Part shown: one piece after another, positions 1 through 6,884 of the stretch
Layout: the number at the start of each line of letters is the position of its first letter
Position numbering within the stretch: position 1 is the first letter of the stretch
Assembly: GCA_027859205.1 (NCBI GenBank)
Contig: JAQIBH010000108.1
Span: 1 to 39,549, forward strand
Source: Bacteroidales bacterium
Lineage (GTDB): Bacteria > Bacteroidota > Bacteroidia > Bacteroidales > UBA12077
DNA length: 39,549 nucleotides
Reading direction: 5' to 3'
Notes under the pieces: generated by a model
What the model was told of the DNA's origin: nothing
The model's input: only the letters and a program-made list of their open reading frames with translations
The model's database searches: none
Position numbers and translations under genes: made by a program

Positions 1-116
1 ATAATAATCATTTGATGGATGTTCTAGTAAATAAAATGCAAAATATATCGGGCGTTGGACGCACAGAATCTTTTATTTCGCTTGAACAAACAATTGATAG
101 AGAATTTAGTATATAA
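1..116 (+). CDS. Lrp/AsnC-family transcriptional regulator, C-terminal fragment
   Basis: Only the last 37 codons are in the window; the reading frame starts at base 3 and ends with TAA at 114-116. The fragment ends in a V-G-R-T-E-S-F-I-S-L run followed by E-Q-T-I-D-R. That is the usual end of the ligand-sensing RAM (AsnC_trans_reg) domain of Lrp/AsnC regulators, where the GV-RTES strand forms the amino-acid-binding dimer interface. Family members are about 150 residues and regulate amino-acid metabolism genes. The N-terminal helix-turn-helix lies outside the window. The convergent neighbour is a D-amino acid PLP enzyme, a plausible but unproven target. A structured RNA candidate and a terminator follow directly. 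Confidence 0.8.
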   Translation, partial: NNHLMDVLVNKMQNISGVGRTESFISLEQTIDREFSI

Positions 117-135
117 AAACAAAAACTAAAATAAA

Positions 136-218
136 AGAGCCGCCACACAGGGTACTCTGGTATGTGGATGAAAGTTCCACCGGCTTATAAGGCCCGGGAA
201 AGTCCCGGGTTTCTTTTT
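136..218 (+). ncRNA. Structured RNA candidate with intrinsic terminator
   Basis: This is a GC-rich island in AT-rich DNA, just after the Lrp-type gene. An outer helix pairs AGCCG (138-142) with CGGCT (181-185). Inside it, CCACA (143-147) can pair with TGTGG (163-167), or GTGGA (164-168) can pair with TCCAC (176-180). The two inner helices share bases and exclude each other. A strong terminator hairpin follows at 193-209. No plus-strand gene lies downstream, so a 3'UTR-derived small RNA or stand-alone sRNA fits better than a riboswitch. I do not recognise the family, and the call rests only on visible pairing. Confidence 0.35.
193..218 (+). terminator. Rho-independent terminator
   Basis: A 7-bp stem CCCGGGA (193-199) pairs with TCCCGGG (203-209) across the 3-nt loop AAG. 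A T-rich tail (210-218) runs into the stop codon of the convergent gene. The T tract exists only on the plus strand, so it ends transcription from the Lrp-type gene and the RNA candidate. Confidence 0.85.
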
Positions 219-1326
219 ATTTCAAATTTCCTGATAAATGATCAATTATTTCATCATCTGTTGAAAGATATTCTTTCATAAGATTAGCGGTTAAACAAGA
301 ATGTACTGGAATAATTCCAACTAAATCTCCAATATTAATTTTGTTTAATATACTATCTGAAACCTGAAGTGTCCCATGTTCTTGAGACAGTTTTGTTAGA
401 TAAAAGTCATCATCTAATCTTTTCCAACCTTTTTCATCTAATATAACTAATTGACCAAAAATCTTTTTATCTTCAATTGTTAAATACTCTTTAGAGAAAT
501 GGATTCCTCCACCATGAATAATTATTTCTTTTCTGTTCTTGTGTTTGGCAACTACAGGACAAGTTACAATTGTTGCTATTTGATCAAAATTACACGAACC
601 TAGTTTATTTTGCGTCAGATCATAAAAAACAAAATTCCCAGGACGAATCTCATTAATTTCGGAAAAATCATCAGCTAAACTACACGATGGAGTATCGCCT
701 ATTGACATTATTAATTCAGGATATTTATCGATATATTGTTTTTTAAGGAGAGATAATTTATAAATAGCATCTTTGTGGATATCAATTATTTCATTGGTGT
801 TTTTAGTATTATAAGTGTTTCCTGAATGAGACAAGAAACCCTTGAAAACAAATTTGTCACTTGCAGATGCCAGCTTTAAAATTTTGTCAATTAGCAAGAA
901 AATATCAAATGAAATACCCGTTCTGCCATATCCTGTATCAATCTTTATAAAGAAACCAACTTCATATTTTAATTCTTTGGATAAAAACTCAACAGATTCG
1001 ATATTTTCAAGCGTTAAATTCAATTGTGTTTCTTCTGCTAAAGAATTAATTGTTTCAATTTCACGAATATTAACTGGGAACGCTACAGTTATATCTTTCC
1101 AATCGTCGTTAGAAAAGTATTCTGCCATTTGTAACGACGAAACAGTTATTTTATTAACTCCAAATTTTTTAATCCATCTTCCGATTATTCGCGATTGGTG
1201 AGTTTTAAAATGTGGTCTGAATATAAGATTATGTTTTTTGGCTTTTTCAGACATTAATCGAATATTACTCAGACACTTTTTTTTATTTAGAATTAAAGTT
1301 GGAGATACAATATTTTCAAGATTCAT
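217..1326 (-). CDS. D-threonine aldolase / D-serine dehydratase-like PLP enzyme
   Basis: This 369-residue protein has the alanine-racemase-like TIM-barrel fold with a C-terminal metal-binding domain. The P-H-F-K-T-H motif near residues 38-43 holds the presumed PLP lysine (K41). The P-V-H-S-C motif near the C terminus supplies H342 and C344, matching the His/Cys metal pair known in eukaryotic-type D-serine dehydratase and D-threonine aldolase. The likely reaction is cleavage or deamination of a D-hydroxy amino acid in the cytosol; the exact substrate cannot be read from the sequence. Length fits the family. It is convergent with an Lrp/AsnC regulator and appears monocistronic. Confidence 0.8.
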   Translation of the reverse strand: MNLENIVSPTLILNKKKCLSNIRLMSEKAKKHNLIFRPHFKTHQSRIIGRWIKKFGVNKITVSSLQMAEYFSNDDWKDITVAFPVNIREIETINSLAEETQLNLTLENIESVEFLSKELKYEVGFFIKIDTGYGRTGISFDIFLLIDKILKLASASDKFVFKGFLSHSGNTYNTKNTNEIIDIHKDAIYKLSLLKKQYIDKYPELIMSIGDTPSCSLADDFSEINEIRPGNFVFYDLTQNKLGSCNFDQIATIVTCPVVAKHKNRKEIIIHGGGIHFSKEYLTIEDKKIFGQLVILDEKGWKRLDDDFYLTKLSQEHGTLQVSDSILNKINIGDLVGIIPVHSCLTANLMKEYLSTDDEIIDHLSGNLK

Positions 1327-1450
1327 AATGTATGTTACAAAGTTTGTGTAAAGATACTTATTAATACGGAATCACTGTTTCTCAATCCGATTTTAATGCA
1401 TCGGCATTTTAGATAATTTATTCTAATTTTGAAGAAATTTATTCATATAT

Positions 1451-1494
1451 AAAAATAGCAGTTAATCATTAAGTCTAGATATGATTAACTGCTA
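1451..1494 (-). terminator. Rho-independent terminator of the octaheme cytochrome gene
   Basis: A perfect 14-bp inverted repeat pairs 1456-1469 with 1481-1494 across an 11-nt loop. On the minus strand it is followed by five T residues (the A run at 1451-1455). It lies about 100 bp past the stop of the octaheme cytochrome gene at 1599 and is oriented to end that transcript. Confidence 0.8.
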
Positions 1495-1598
1495 AATCAG
1501 CTATGTTTATCTCATTACGTAGTTCAACAGTAACAACAGCTATTCAATAAATATTACCGTCAGTTCAATTTATGTTAAACTATTAAATTCAATTTTGT

Positions 1599-2972
1599 CT
1601 ATTTGAATCTTCCACCTGTTTTCATTGGGTCTCCTTCATATCCTAACTTTTCCCAGTCAAGTATTGATTCACCATTTTTATTATGACAATCGGTACAACT
1701 TAGAGCTTGCTCACCACCAACAACCATATGATTAATTGGCCAGTACATTTCTGTTTCAACAAAACCGTGTTTCCCGGAGTATGCTAATTCAATAGATTTC
1801 ATACCTAATTCTGCCGCTCCGTTCCAATCAAAAGTTTTCCAGTATCCACCCGCTCCAAAAAGTTTAGGTACAACCAGGTAATTATTTTCAGTATCAAAAA
1901 TTTGTTTACCTCGCATTACTTTAAACGGAGTAATTTTAGATTCTGGATCTTTAATATTTCCTGCAAGAGAGTTTAACTCAAGTATTTTGGCAGGATCAAT
2001 TACATCACCAAACTGGTAGTAATCTGCTTGTCCGTTATGCCAGCTGTATTCAGGAATAACATCCATACCCCAGGTAAAATCACCTTTCTTTTTGTTGTAA
2101 GTTGGCATACCAAATTCATCATTCTCAACAGTTTTGTCTTGCCCTGCAGTTGACCAATCCCACCATGTTTTTGTAGCCATTTCTCTGGCATATGTTGGAA
2201 TATGACATGTTTCACAAGCAATAGAACTTCCGTGAGTATTTAATGTTTTATTTTCATGTGGTGCTTCCGTATGACAATCAGTACAATTAATATGATTGGT
2301 TCCTTCCAATAAAGAGCCGTGGCTTGCTCCGCGTATCTTGTGGTTTTCACCAGCATGACAGTCGGAGCATTCAAATCCAAGTCCTCCCATATGAACATCA
2401 AGTTCGGCAGTTGCATTTATTAAACTTTCATCCATATCGCCATGTTTAACTCCTGTTCCACCACCACCATTAGCATGACAAACAAGACAGTTTTCGCTTT
2501 TTGTAGGACCAACACTTTGAGCAACTTTAAGCAAATCAACGCTTTCATCAGGCATTCCTGCTCCGGTAGGAACCTTTTTATAAGTTCCTGTTTGATCATG
2601 ACAAACTAAACAGTCAATATTTTCTCCTTTTTTAAAATCAAAAGAATCATCTTTCCATCCATATCCAATATGGCAACTTGTACATCGAGGCCAATTTGAT
2701 GGAACAGCAACACAAAAATTATTGATTATGTTTTGTTTACCAAAATTAGCTTTTTCACCATTTTTATTTGTAAACTCATCACCCAACCAATTCCAATGCC
2801 TGGTTTTCATAATTGAAGTATCGACACCTTCGTGGCATTCAAGACAAGTGGCAGTAACTTCTTGGGGAGAATTAAAAAGACCCTCAAAATATTCTGAATG
2901 ATCTTCTTGAGCATTAATAGTTATTCCAATAACAAGTACAGAAAATAAAGTAAGTAGTTTTTTCATAATCAT
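1599..2972 (-). CDS. Octaheme c-type cytochrome, tetrathionate reductase family (Otr-like)
   Basis: This 457-residue exported protein has a signal peptide ending near N-A-Q at residues 20-22. Eight CXXCH haem sites are seen near residues 43, 97, 121, 162, 202, 230, 253 and 426. The number, the spacing and the T-G-T-Y-K-K segment after the third site match the octaheme tetrathionate reductase family, where a lysine ligates the active-site haem. Family members reduce tetrathionate, nitrite or hydroxylamine in vitro; the physiological substrate here is unknown. There is no membrane anchor and no adjacent quinol dehydrogenase, so electrons must come from elsewhere. The start could also be the ATG two codons downstream (2966). 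The gene stands alone with its own promoter-like box and terminator. Confidence 0.88.
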   Translation of the reverse strand: MIMKKLLTLFSVLVIGITINAQEDHSEYFEGLFNSPQEVTATCLECHEGVDTSIMKTRHWNWLGDEFTNKNGEKANFGKQNIINNFCVAVPSNWPRCTSCHIGYGWKDDSFDFKKGENIDCLVCHDQTGTYKKVPTGAGMPDESVDLLKVAQSVGPTKSENCLVCHANGGGGTGVKHGDMDESLINATAELDVHMGGLGFECSDCHAGENHKIRGASHGSLLEGTNHINCTDCHTEAPHENKTLNTHGSSIACETCHIPTYAREMATKTWWDWSTAGQDKTVENDEFGMPTYNKKKGDFTWGMDVIPEYSWHNGQADYYQFGDVIDPAKILELNSLAGNIKDPESKITPFKVMRGKQIFDTENNYLVVPKLFGAGGYWKTFDWNGAAELGMKSIELAYSGKHGFVETEMYWPINHMVVGGEQALSCTDCHNKNGESILDWEKLGYEGDPMKTGGRFK

Positions 2973-3032
2973 TTATCTATTTATATTAAAAATCGTTTAC
3001 AAAAAAATATGTTTTAAAAGGATTGTAATTTA

Positions 3033-3040
3033 CAAATATA
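3033..3040 (-). promoter_or_regulatory. Putative -7 promoter box for the octaheme cytochrome gene
   Basis: The minus strand reads TATATTTG here, a full match to the Bacteroidota TAnnTTTG -7 element, about 60 bp upstream of the gene start at 2972. No clear -33 TTG is seen at the right distance, so confidence is limited. Confidence 0.4.
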
Positions 3041-3392
3041 TACATATCTATATCTATATGCTAGATTAACTTAATTGCTCATTTAATTGTCCTTTCTGAT
3101 AAAAAAAACTAGTTGTATTGTAAGTATTTTGTGAGTGGGTTAAATACTTTTTATCGAATCGATTTTATTTAACCTTTAGCTAAGTTGTTGTAATTTTAAT
3201 TGCTTGTCTGTCAGATTGTATTACCCTTGAATAATGTAAGAAATAACATGTAGTTTTATTCCTAAATGAACAATTGAAAAAATACTTTGTTTAAATATTT
3301 TGAAAGTGTCTGATTTCTATTTTAATGTTAAATTATATAAAAAAGAATTGACGGTATACATAGGATGATAATATTATAAACTTGCTGTTGTA

Positions 3393-3503
3393 GTTAAGCA
3401 CCCCTCAGTCTATAAGAATAGGTTAATAGTTTGATGATTGATTAATTTATTTTGTGATTGTGAATGATTAGATTTTAGGGAACGGAATGAGGGGTGTTTT
3501 AAC
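3393..3503. repeat. 111-bp segment bounded by imperfect inverted repeats
   Basis: GTTAAGCACCCCTCA (3393-3407) is repeated in inverted form at 3488-3503, differing by one small indel/substitution. The 80 bases between contain no ORF. This layout suggests a small non-autonomous element or a remnant of one. No target-site duplication was identified. Confidence 0.5.
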
Positions 3504-3526
3504 TTTTAAATTTTTCCTCTGAGTTT

Positions 3527-4570
3527 TTATAATATATCAAGTCGTTTTGCTTTTCCTTCCCACACTTTTTTGGCAAGCTCTTGCATGTCTTCCACATTAT
3601 CAAATTCATCCATTATTTCTGTACCTAAAAGTGTTTCAATAATGTCCTCAATGGTAACAATACCAACCATTTCACCATATTCGCCTACAACCATTGCTAT
3701 GTGTTCTTTTTCTTCTATAAGCTTATAGAACAATCTCATAATAGGCATTTGTTCGTTAACAACTTTTATTTCTCGGCTTAAACTTTTAAGTTTTTCACTA
3801 TGCTTTTTCTCAATTATGAATTGCATAATTTCATCTTTTAAAACATAGCTGGTAATATTTTCAATATTATCTTTATAAATTGGGATTCTTGAAAATCTGA
3901 TTTTGTCATTTTTTTCAAAAAAATCGTTAATTGTGATTTCTTCATTATCAGCAAAAACCACAGTTCTGGGAGTCATAATACTTTTCACAGAAATTTTATT
4001 AAACACCATTAGGTTTAAAAGGATTTTCGATTCTTCTTTCTTGAAAATTCCTTCCTTTACACCAATTTTAGCCATTGCATGAAATTCGGATCTACTTACC
4101 ATATCTTGATTTTCATCTTTTTTTAGTTTTCTTGTAATAAATTTAGCAAGAATAATTACTGGATAAAAAGGTGAGTAGATCATTACTTTTAAAAAATAAG
4201 GTACAACAGGAGCAAGATTTCTCCAGTAGTTTGCTCCAAGAGTTTTAGGTATTATTTCTGAGAATATTAAAATTGTTAGTGTTAATATTCCCGATGTTAT
4301 TGTTAGATATTCATTTCCCCAAAGTTTTTGTGCCTGTGCACCAACACCAATAGCTCCAATTGTGTTGGCAAATGTATTTATAGTTAGAATTGCAGCCAAT
4401 GGCATGTCAATTTCATCTTTAAACCTTTTCAATGATTTGGCAAAAGATTTCTTTTCATTTATTTTCCCAGCTAAAAATGTCGGAGTTATACTTAATAGCG
4501 AAGCTTCAAGTATTGAACATATAAAAGAAATTATTACGGCAATTAAAAAATATATAATTAGCAATCCCAT
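3527..4570 (-). CDS. CNNM/DUF21 and CBS-pair membrane protein (hemolysin-like, HlyC/CorC relative)
   Basis: This 347-residue protein starts with the DUF21/CNNM transmembrane domain (about residues 1-150, three or four hydrophobic segments). A charged linker and a CBS pair (about residues 185-315) follow; the second CBS ends in G-E-Y-G-E-M-V-G-I-V-T-I-E-D-I. The family includes magnesium/cobalt efflux and resistance proteins. It stops shortly after the CBS pair, so the C-terminal CorC/HlyC domain of about 80 residues found in many relatives is absent. It is the last gene of the yicC-gmk-nadD operon, 27 bp after nadD. Ion specificity is inferred from the family only. Confidence 0.85.
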   Translation of the reverse strand: MGLLIIYFLIAVIISFICSILEASLLSITPTFLAGKINEKKSFAKSLKRFKDEIDMPLAAILTINTFANTIGAIGVGAQAQKLWGNEYLTITSGILTLTILIFSEIIPKTLGANYWRNLAPVVPYFLKVMIYSPFYPVIILAKFITRKLKKDENQDMVSRSEFHAMAKIGVKEGIFKKEESKILLNLMVFNKISVKSIMTPRTVVFADNEEITINDFFEKNDKIRFSRIPIYKDNIENITSYVLKDEIMQFIIEKKHSEKLKSLSREIKVVNEQMPIMRLFYKLIEEKEHIAMVVGEYGEMVGIVTIEDIIETLLGTEIMDEFDNVEDMQELAKKVWEGKAKRLDIL

Positions 4571-4597
4571 TTATTCATACTTTTTGTTAAATGTAAT

Positions 4598-5173
4598 TTA
4601 ATTTCTGTAAAAATTCATTTTATCAATATGTTTGTACACTTCCGCTGGAAGAAAATACCTAATATCTTTTTTCTTCTTAATAGCTTCACGAATAAAACTA
4701 CTCGACACCTCAATTAATGGCGCATTTATTAAACAAACATTTTTATGATCCTTGAAAACATTTAAATCACAATTTGGACGCGGATACACATAAAGCTTGT
4801 ACTGTTTTAATATCTCTTCGTAATTTTTCCATTTATGAAAAGATTGTAGACTATCCGCACCAACTATTAAGTTGAAATTAAGTTTAGGATTTTTCTCCGA
4901 TAAATAAGTAAGTGTATCTATTGTATATGATGGTTTCGGAAGATTGAATTCAATATCGTTGGGTTTTATTCTTAAATCATCCTTTACGGCAAGTTCAACC
5001 ATCTCAAATCTATCAAATTCATTCAATAAGCTACTTTTCTTTTTTAAAGGATTTTGAGGACTAACGATAAGCCAAATTTCATCTAAGTCGCTATATTCAA
5101 CCAAATAGTTTGCAATTGCTAAATGACCAATATGTATTGGATTAAAAGAACCAAAATATAAACCTATATTCAT
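4598..5173 (-). CDS. nadD: Nicotinate-nucleotide adenylyltransferase
   Basis: This 191-residue cytosolic enzyme converts nicotinate mononucleotide and ATP to deamido-NAD in NAD synthesis. The nucleotidyltransferase signature G-S-F-N-P-I-H-I-G-H is at residues 8-17, with the catalytic HxGH at 14-17. The C-terminal S-S-S-F-I-R-E segment matches the family's ISST-x-IR motif. Length is typical. It starts 1 bp after the gmk stop and is clearly co-transcribed. Confidence 0.95.
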   Translation of the reverse strand: MNIGLYFGSFNPIHIGHLAIANYLVEYSDLDEIWLIVSPQNPLKKKSSLLNEFDRFEMVELAVKDDLRIKPNDIEFNLPKPSYTIDTLTYLSEKNPKLNFNLIVGADSLQSFHKWKNYEEILKQYKLYVYPRPNCDLNVFKDHKNVCLINAPLIEVSSSFIREAIKKKKDIRYFLPAEVYKHIDKMNFYRN

Positions 5174-5174
5174 T

Positions 5175-5744
5175 TTAAGAATGATTAATAAATTCTTTTA
5201 CAGCCTTTTCAGATTCATGAATTGCCTTTTCTAATTCATCGTTAATAATAACGAGATCAAATTCATTAGCGAAGCTAAGTTCTTCTTTTGCTTTGTTAAG
5301 GCGTACTTCAATATCTTTGAAACTGTCTGTAGATCTTAGCTTAAGTCTTTCTTCAAGTTCTTCGATACTTGGAGGCATAACAAATATTGATAATGCTTTT
5401 TCTGGATATTTCTTTTTAATGTTTAAGCCACCAATAACATCTACATCGAAAATTACATGTTTACCTTTATTCCAGATTCTTTCTAATTCGGTTTTTAGTG
5501 TACCATAAAAACGATTCTCGTAAACTTCTTCCCATTCAACAAATTCATCTTTCTTAATTTTTTCTTTAAAGTCTTCTACTGAAAGAAAATAATAATCTTG
5601 TTTATTGATTTCATTATCTCTTTTGTAACGACTTGTAGCTGAAATAGAAAATTCCAGATCAAGGTCTTTTTCCAGAAGATTTTTTACAATTGTAGTTTTC
5701 CCTGATCCTGATGGTGCTGAAAATATAAATAGTTTGCCTTCCAT
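5175..5744 (-). CDS. gmk: Guanylate kinase
   Basis: This 189-residue P-loop kinase phosphorylates GMP to GDP. The Walker A motif S-A-P-S-G-S-G-K-T is near residues 9-17. The GMP-binding region follows with S-A-T-S-R-Y-K-R and the Y-Y-F-L-S segment typical of guanylate kinases. It lies 6 bp downstream of yicC and 1 bp upstream of nadD in the same operon. The yicC-gmk pairing is widely conserved in bacteria. Confidence 0.95.
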   Translation of the reverse strand: MEGKLFIFSAPSGSGKTTIVKNLLEKDLDLEFSISATSRYKRDNEINKQDYYFLSVEDFKEKIKKDEFVEWEEVYENRFYGTLKTELERIWNKGKHVIFDVDVIGGLNIKKKYPEKALSIFVMPPSIEELEERLKLRSTDSFKDIEVRLNKAKEELSFANEFDLVIINDELEKAIHESEKAVKEFINHS

Positions 5745-5750
5745 TGTAAA

Positions 5751-6623
5751 TTATAGAATGTTTAGCATTTGTTCTTTAATTTTTTCCAATTCATCCTTCA
5801 TTAATACAACTAGTTTCTGTATGTCCGAATCATTGGCTTTTGATCCTATTGTATTAATTTCTCTGCCAATTTCCTGACCAATAAAACCTAATTTTTTACC
5901 ATTAGATTCTGAATCATTAAGCATTTCAAGAAAATAATTACAATGATTTGAAAGTCTCACTTTTTCTTCTGTAATATCAAATTTTTCTAAATAGTAAATA
6001 AGCTCTTGTTCGAGTCTGTTTTTATCAAAATCTGGTTCGTTTAACTTACTTAAGTTCTCTTCTAATTTCGAAATTATTTTTTCTGTTCGTTGAATCTCAA
6101 ATGGAGTTACAGCCGTTTTATTATCATCAATTATTTTAATTCTTTGTTCAATATCTTCTTTAAGAAATTTTCCTTCTTGAATTCTAAATTCGTCAAGCTG
6201 ATCTAAAGCATGTATTACGGTCTCTTTAATTATTTTCCAATCGTCTTCGTTAATTTTTTCACGTTCAATATTTAGGGTGTCTGGCAGACGAATAGCCATT
6301 TGTAACAATTGCTCTGAGGTTTGAATTTTCAAATTATCAGCAATTGATTTTAATTGATTGTAATAATTTTCAACTACAGCAGAATTTATTGAAGTAGCTT
6401 TATTAACATCTGAAGTTTCATAGTAAAGAACAAATTCAACTTTTCCTCTTTGTAATTTTTTAGATACAATGTTTCTAATTTCAAGTTCTTTTTCACGATA
6501 AATTCCTGGTATTTTAGTATATATATCAAGGTTTTTACTGTTCAAAGATTTTATTTCTATAGTTACTTTTTTATCTTTTAATTCACAATCGGCCTTACCA
6601 AAGCCTGTCATCGATTTTATCAT
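5751..6623 (-). CDS. yicC: YicC-family endoribonuclease
   Basis: This 290-residue protein begins M-I-K-S-M-T-G-F-G, the hallmark start of YicC proteins. It ends in the DUF1732 domain with E-I-G-R-E-I-N-T-I-G-S-K-A-N, another family signature. YicC is described as an endoribonuclease that influences small-RNA decay in enterobacteria; its role in Bacteroidota is not established. It is the first gene of the operon leading into gmk and nadD. The upstream region holds a TAnnTTTG-type box and a 12-bp imperfect dyad (near 6648-6708) in the presumed leader. Confidence 0.93.
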   Translation of the reverse strand: MIKSMTGFGKADCELKDKKVTIEIKSLNSKNLDIYTKIPGIYREKELEIRNIVSKKLQRGKVEFVLYYETSDVNKATSINSAVVENYYNQLKSIADNLKIQTSEQLLQMAIRLPDTLNIEREKINEDDWKIIKETVIHALDQLDEFRIQEGKFLKEDIEQRIKIIDDNKTAVTPFEIQRTEKIISKLEENLSKLNEPDFDKNRLEQELIYYLEKFDITEEKVRLSNHCNYFLEMLNDSESNGKKLGFIGQEIGREINTIGSKANDSDIQKLVVLMKDELEKIKEQMLNIL

Positions 6624-6768
6624 AGTATATTTTTGAAATGATTGAATTTATGCCGATTATGAAATAAAATGTCGCAAGAATGCTCCTTATATTTTTAAAT
6701 CGGCATTAACCATTGTAAAGTTTATAAATTGATATGCTATATTATAAACTACAATTGGTATAATAGTG

Positions 6769-6776
6769 CAAAGGTA
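6769..6776 (-). promoter_or_regulatory. Putative -7 box for the yicC operon
   Basis: The minus strand reads TACCTTTG, a match to TAnnTTTG, about 146 bp upstream of yicC. A matching -33 TTG is not evident. Between the box and the gene, TGCCGATT (6651-6658) and AATCGGCA (6698-6705) form a dyad that could fold in the leader RNA. Confidence 0.4.
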
Positions 6777-6782
6777 ATAAAA

Positions 6783-6884
6783 AGTTAAATAGTTTCTAGT
6801 TCCTTGTTCCTTGTACAAAGTTTTTAGAACTGAATGTTTTTTAATAATTGTACTCTTGGAACTATGTACTTGGAACTTTTAACT
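6783..6884. repeat. Imperfect inverted-repeat element built on TTCCTTG / TTGGAAC units
   Basis: The left arm (6783-6816) contains AGTTAAA and two TTCCTTG units; the right arm (6850-6884) contains two TTGGAAC units and TTTTAACT. The arms are imperfect inverse copies about 30 bp long around a short centre. The right arm overlaps the stop codon of the MATE gene at 6883-6885. It resembles the dispersed intergenic repeats seen in many Bacteroidota genomes. Confidence 0.5.

Larger units (their letters stand above)
2973..3526. other. 554-bp intergenic region
   Basis: No credible gene was seen in this AT-rich stretch. It holds the promoter-like box of the octaheme cytochrome gene at 3033-3040, a short run of ATAGAT-like repeats around 3041-3060, and the inverted-repeat element at 3393-3503 annotated separately. 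The rest, 3061-3392, shows no recognisable structure. Confidence 0.6.

Noticed and set aside
176-209. Resemblance to the 3' end of RNase P RNA (CCGGCTTAT, GGAAAGTCC)
   Set aside because: The structured segment is under 100 nt and the conserved RNase P core is missing upstream, where the Lrp-type gene ends at 116.
3348-3374. Sigma70-like TTGACG with TAATAT
   Set aside because: The spacer is only 15 nt, no gene follows on the plus strand, and Bacteroidota use a different promoter consensus.
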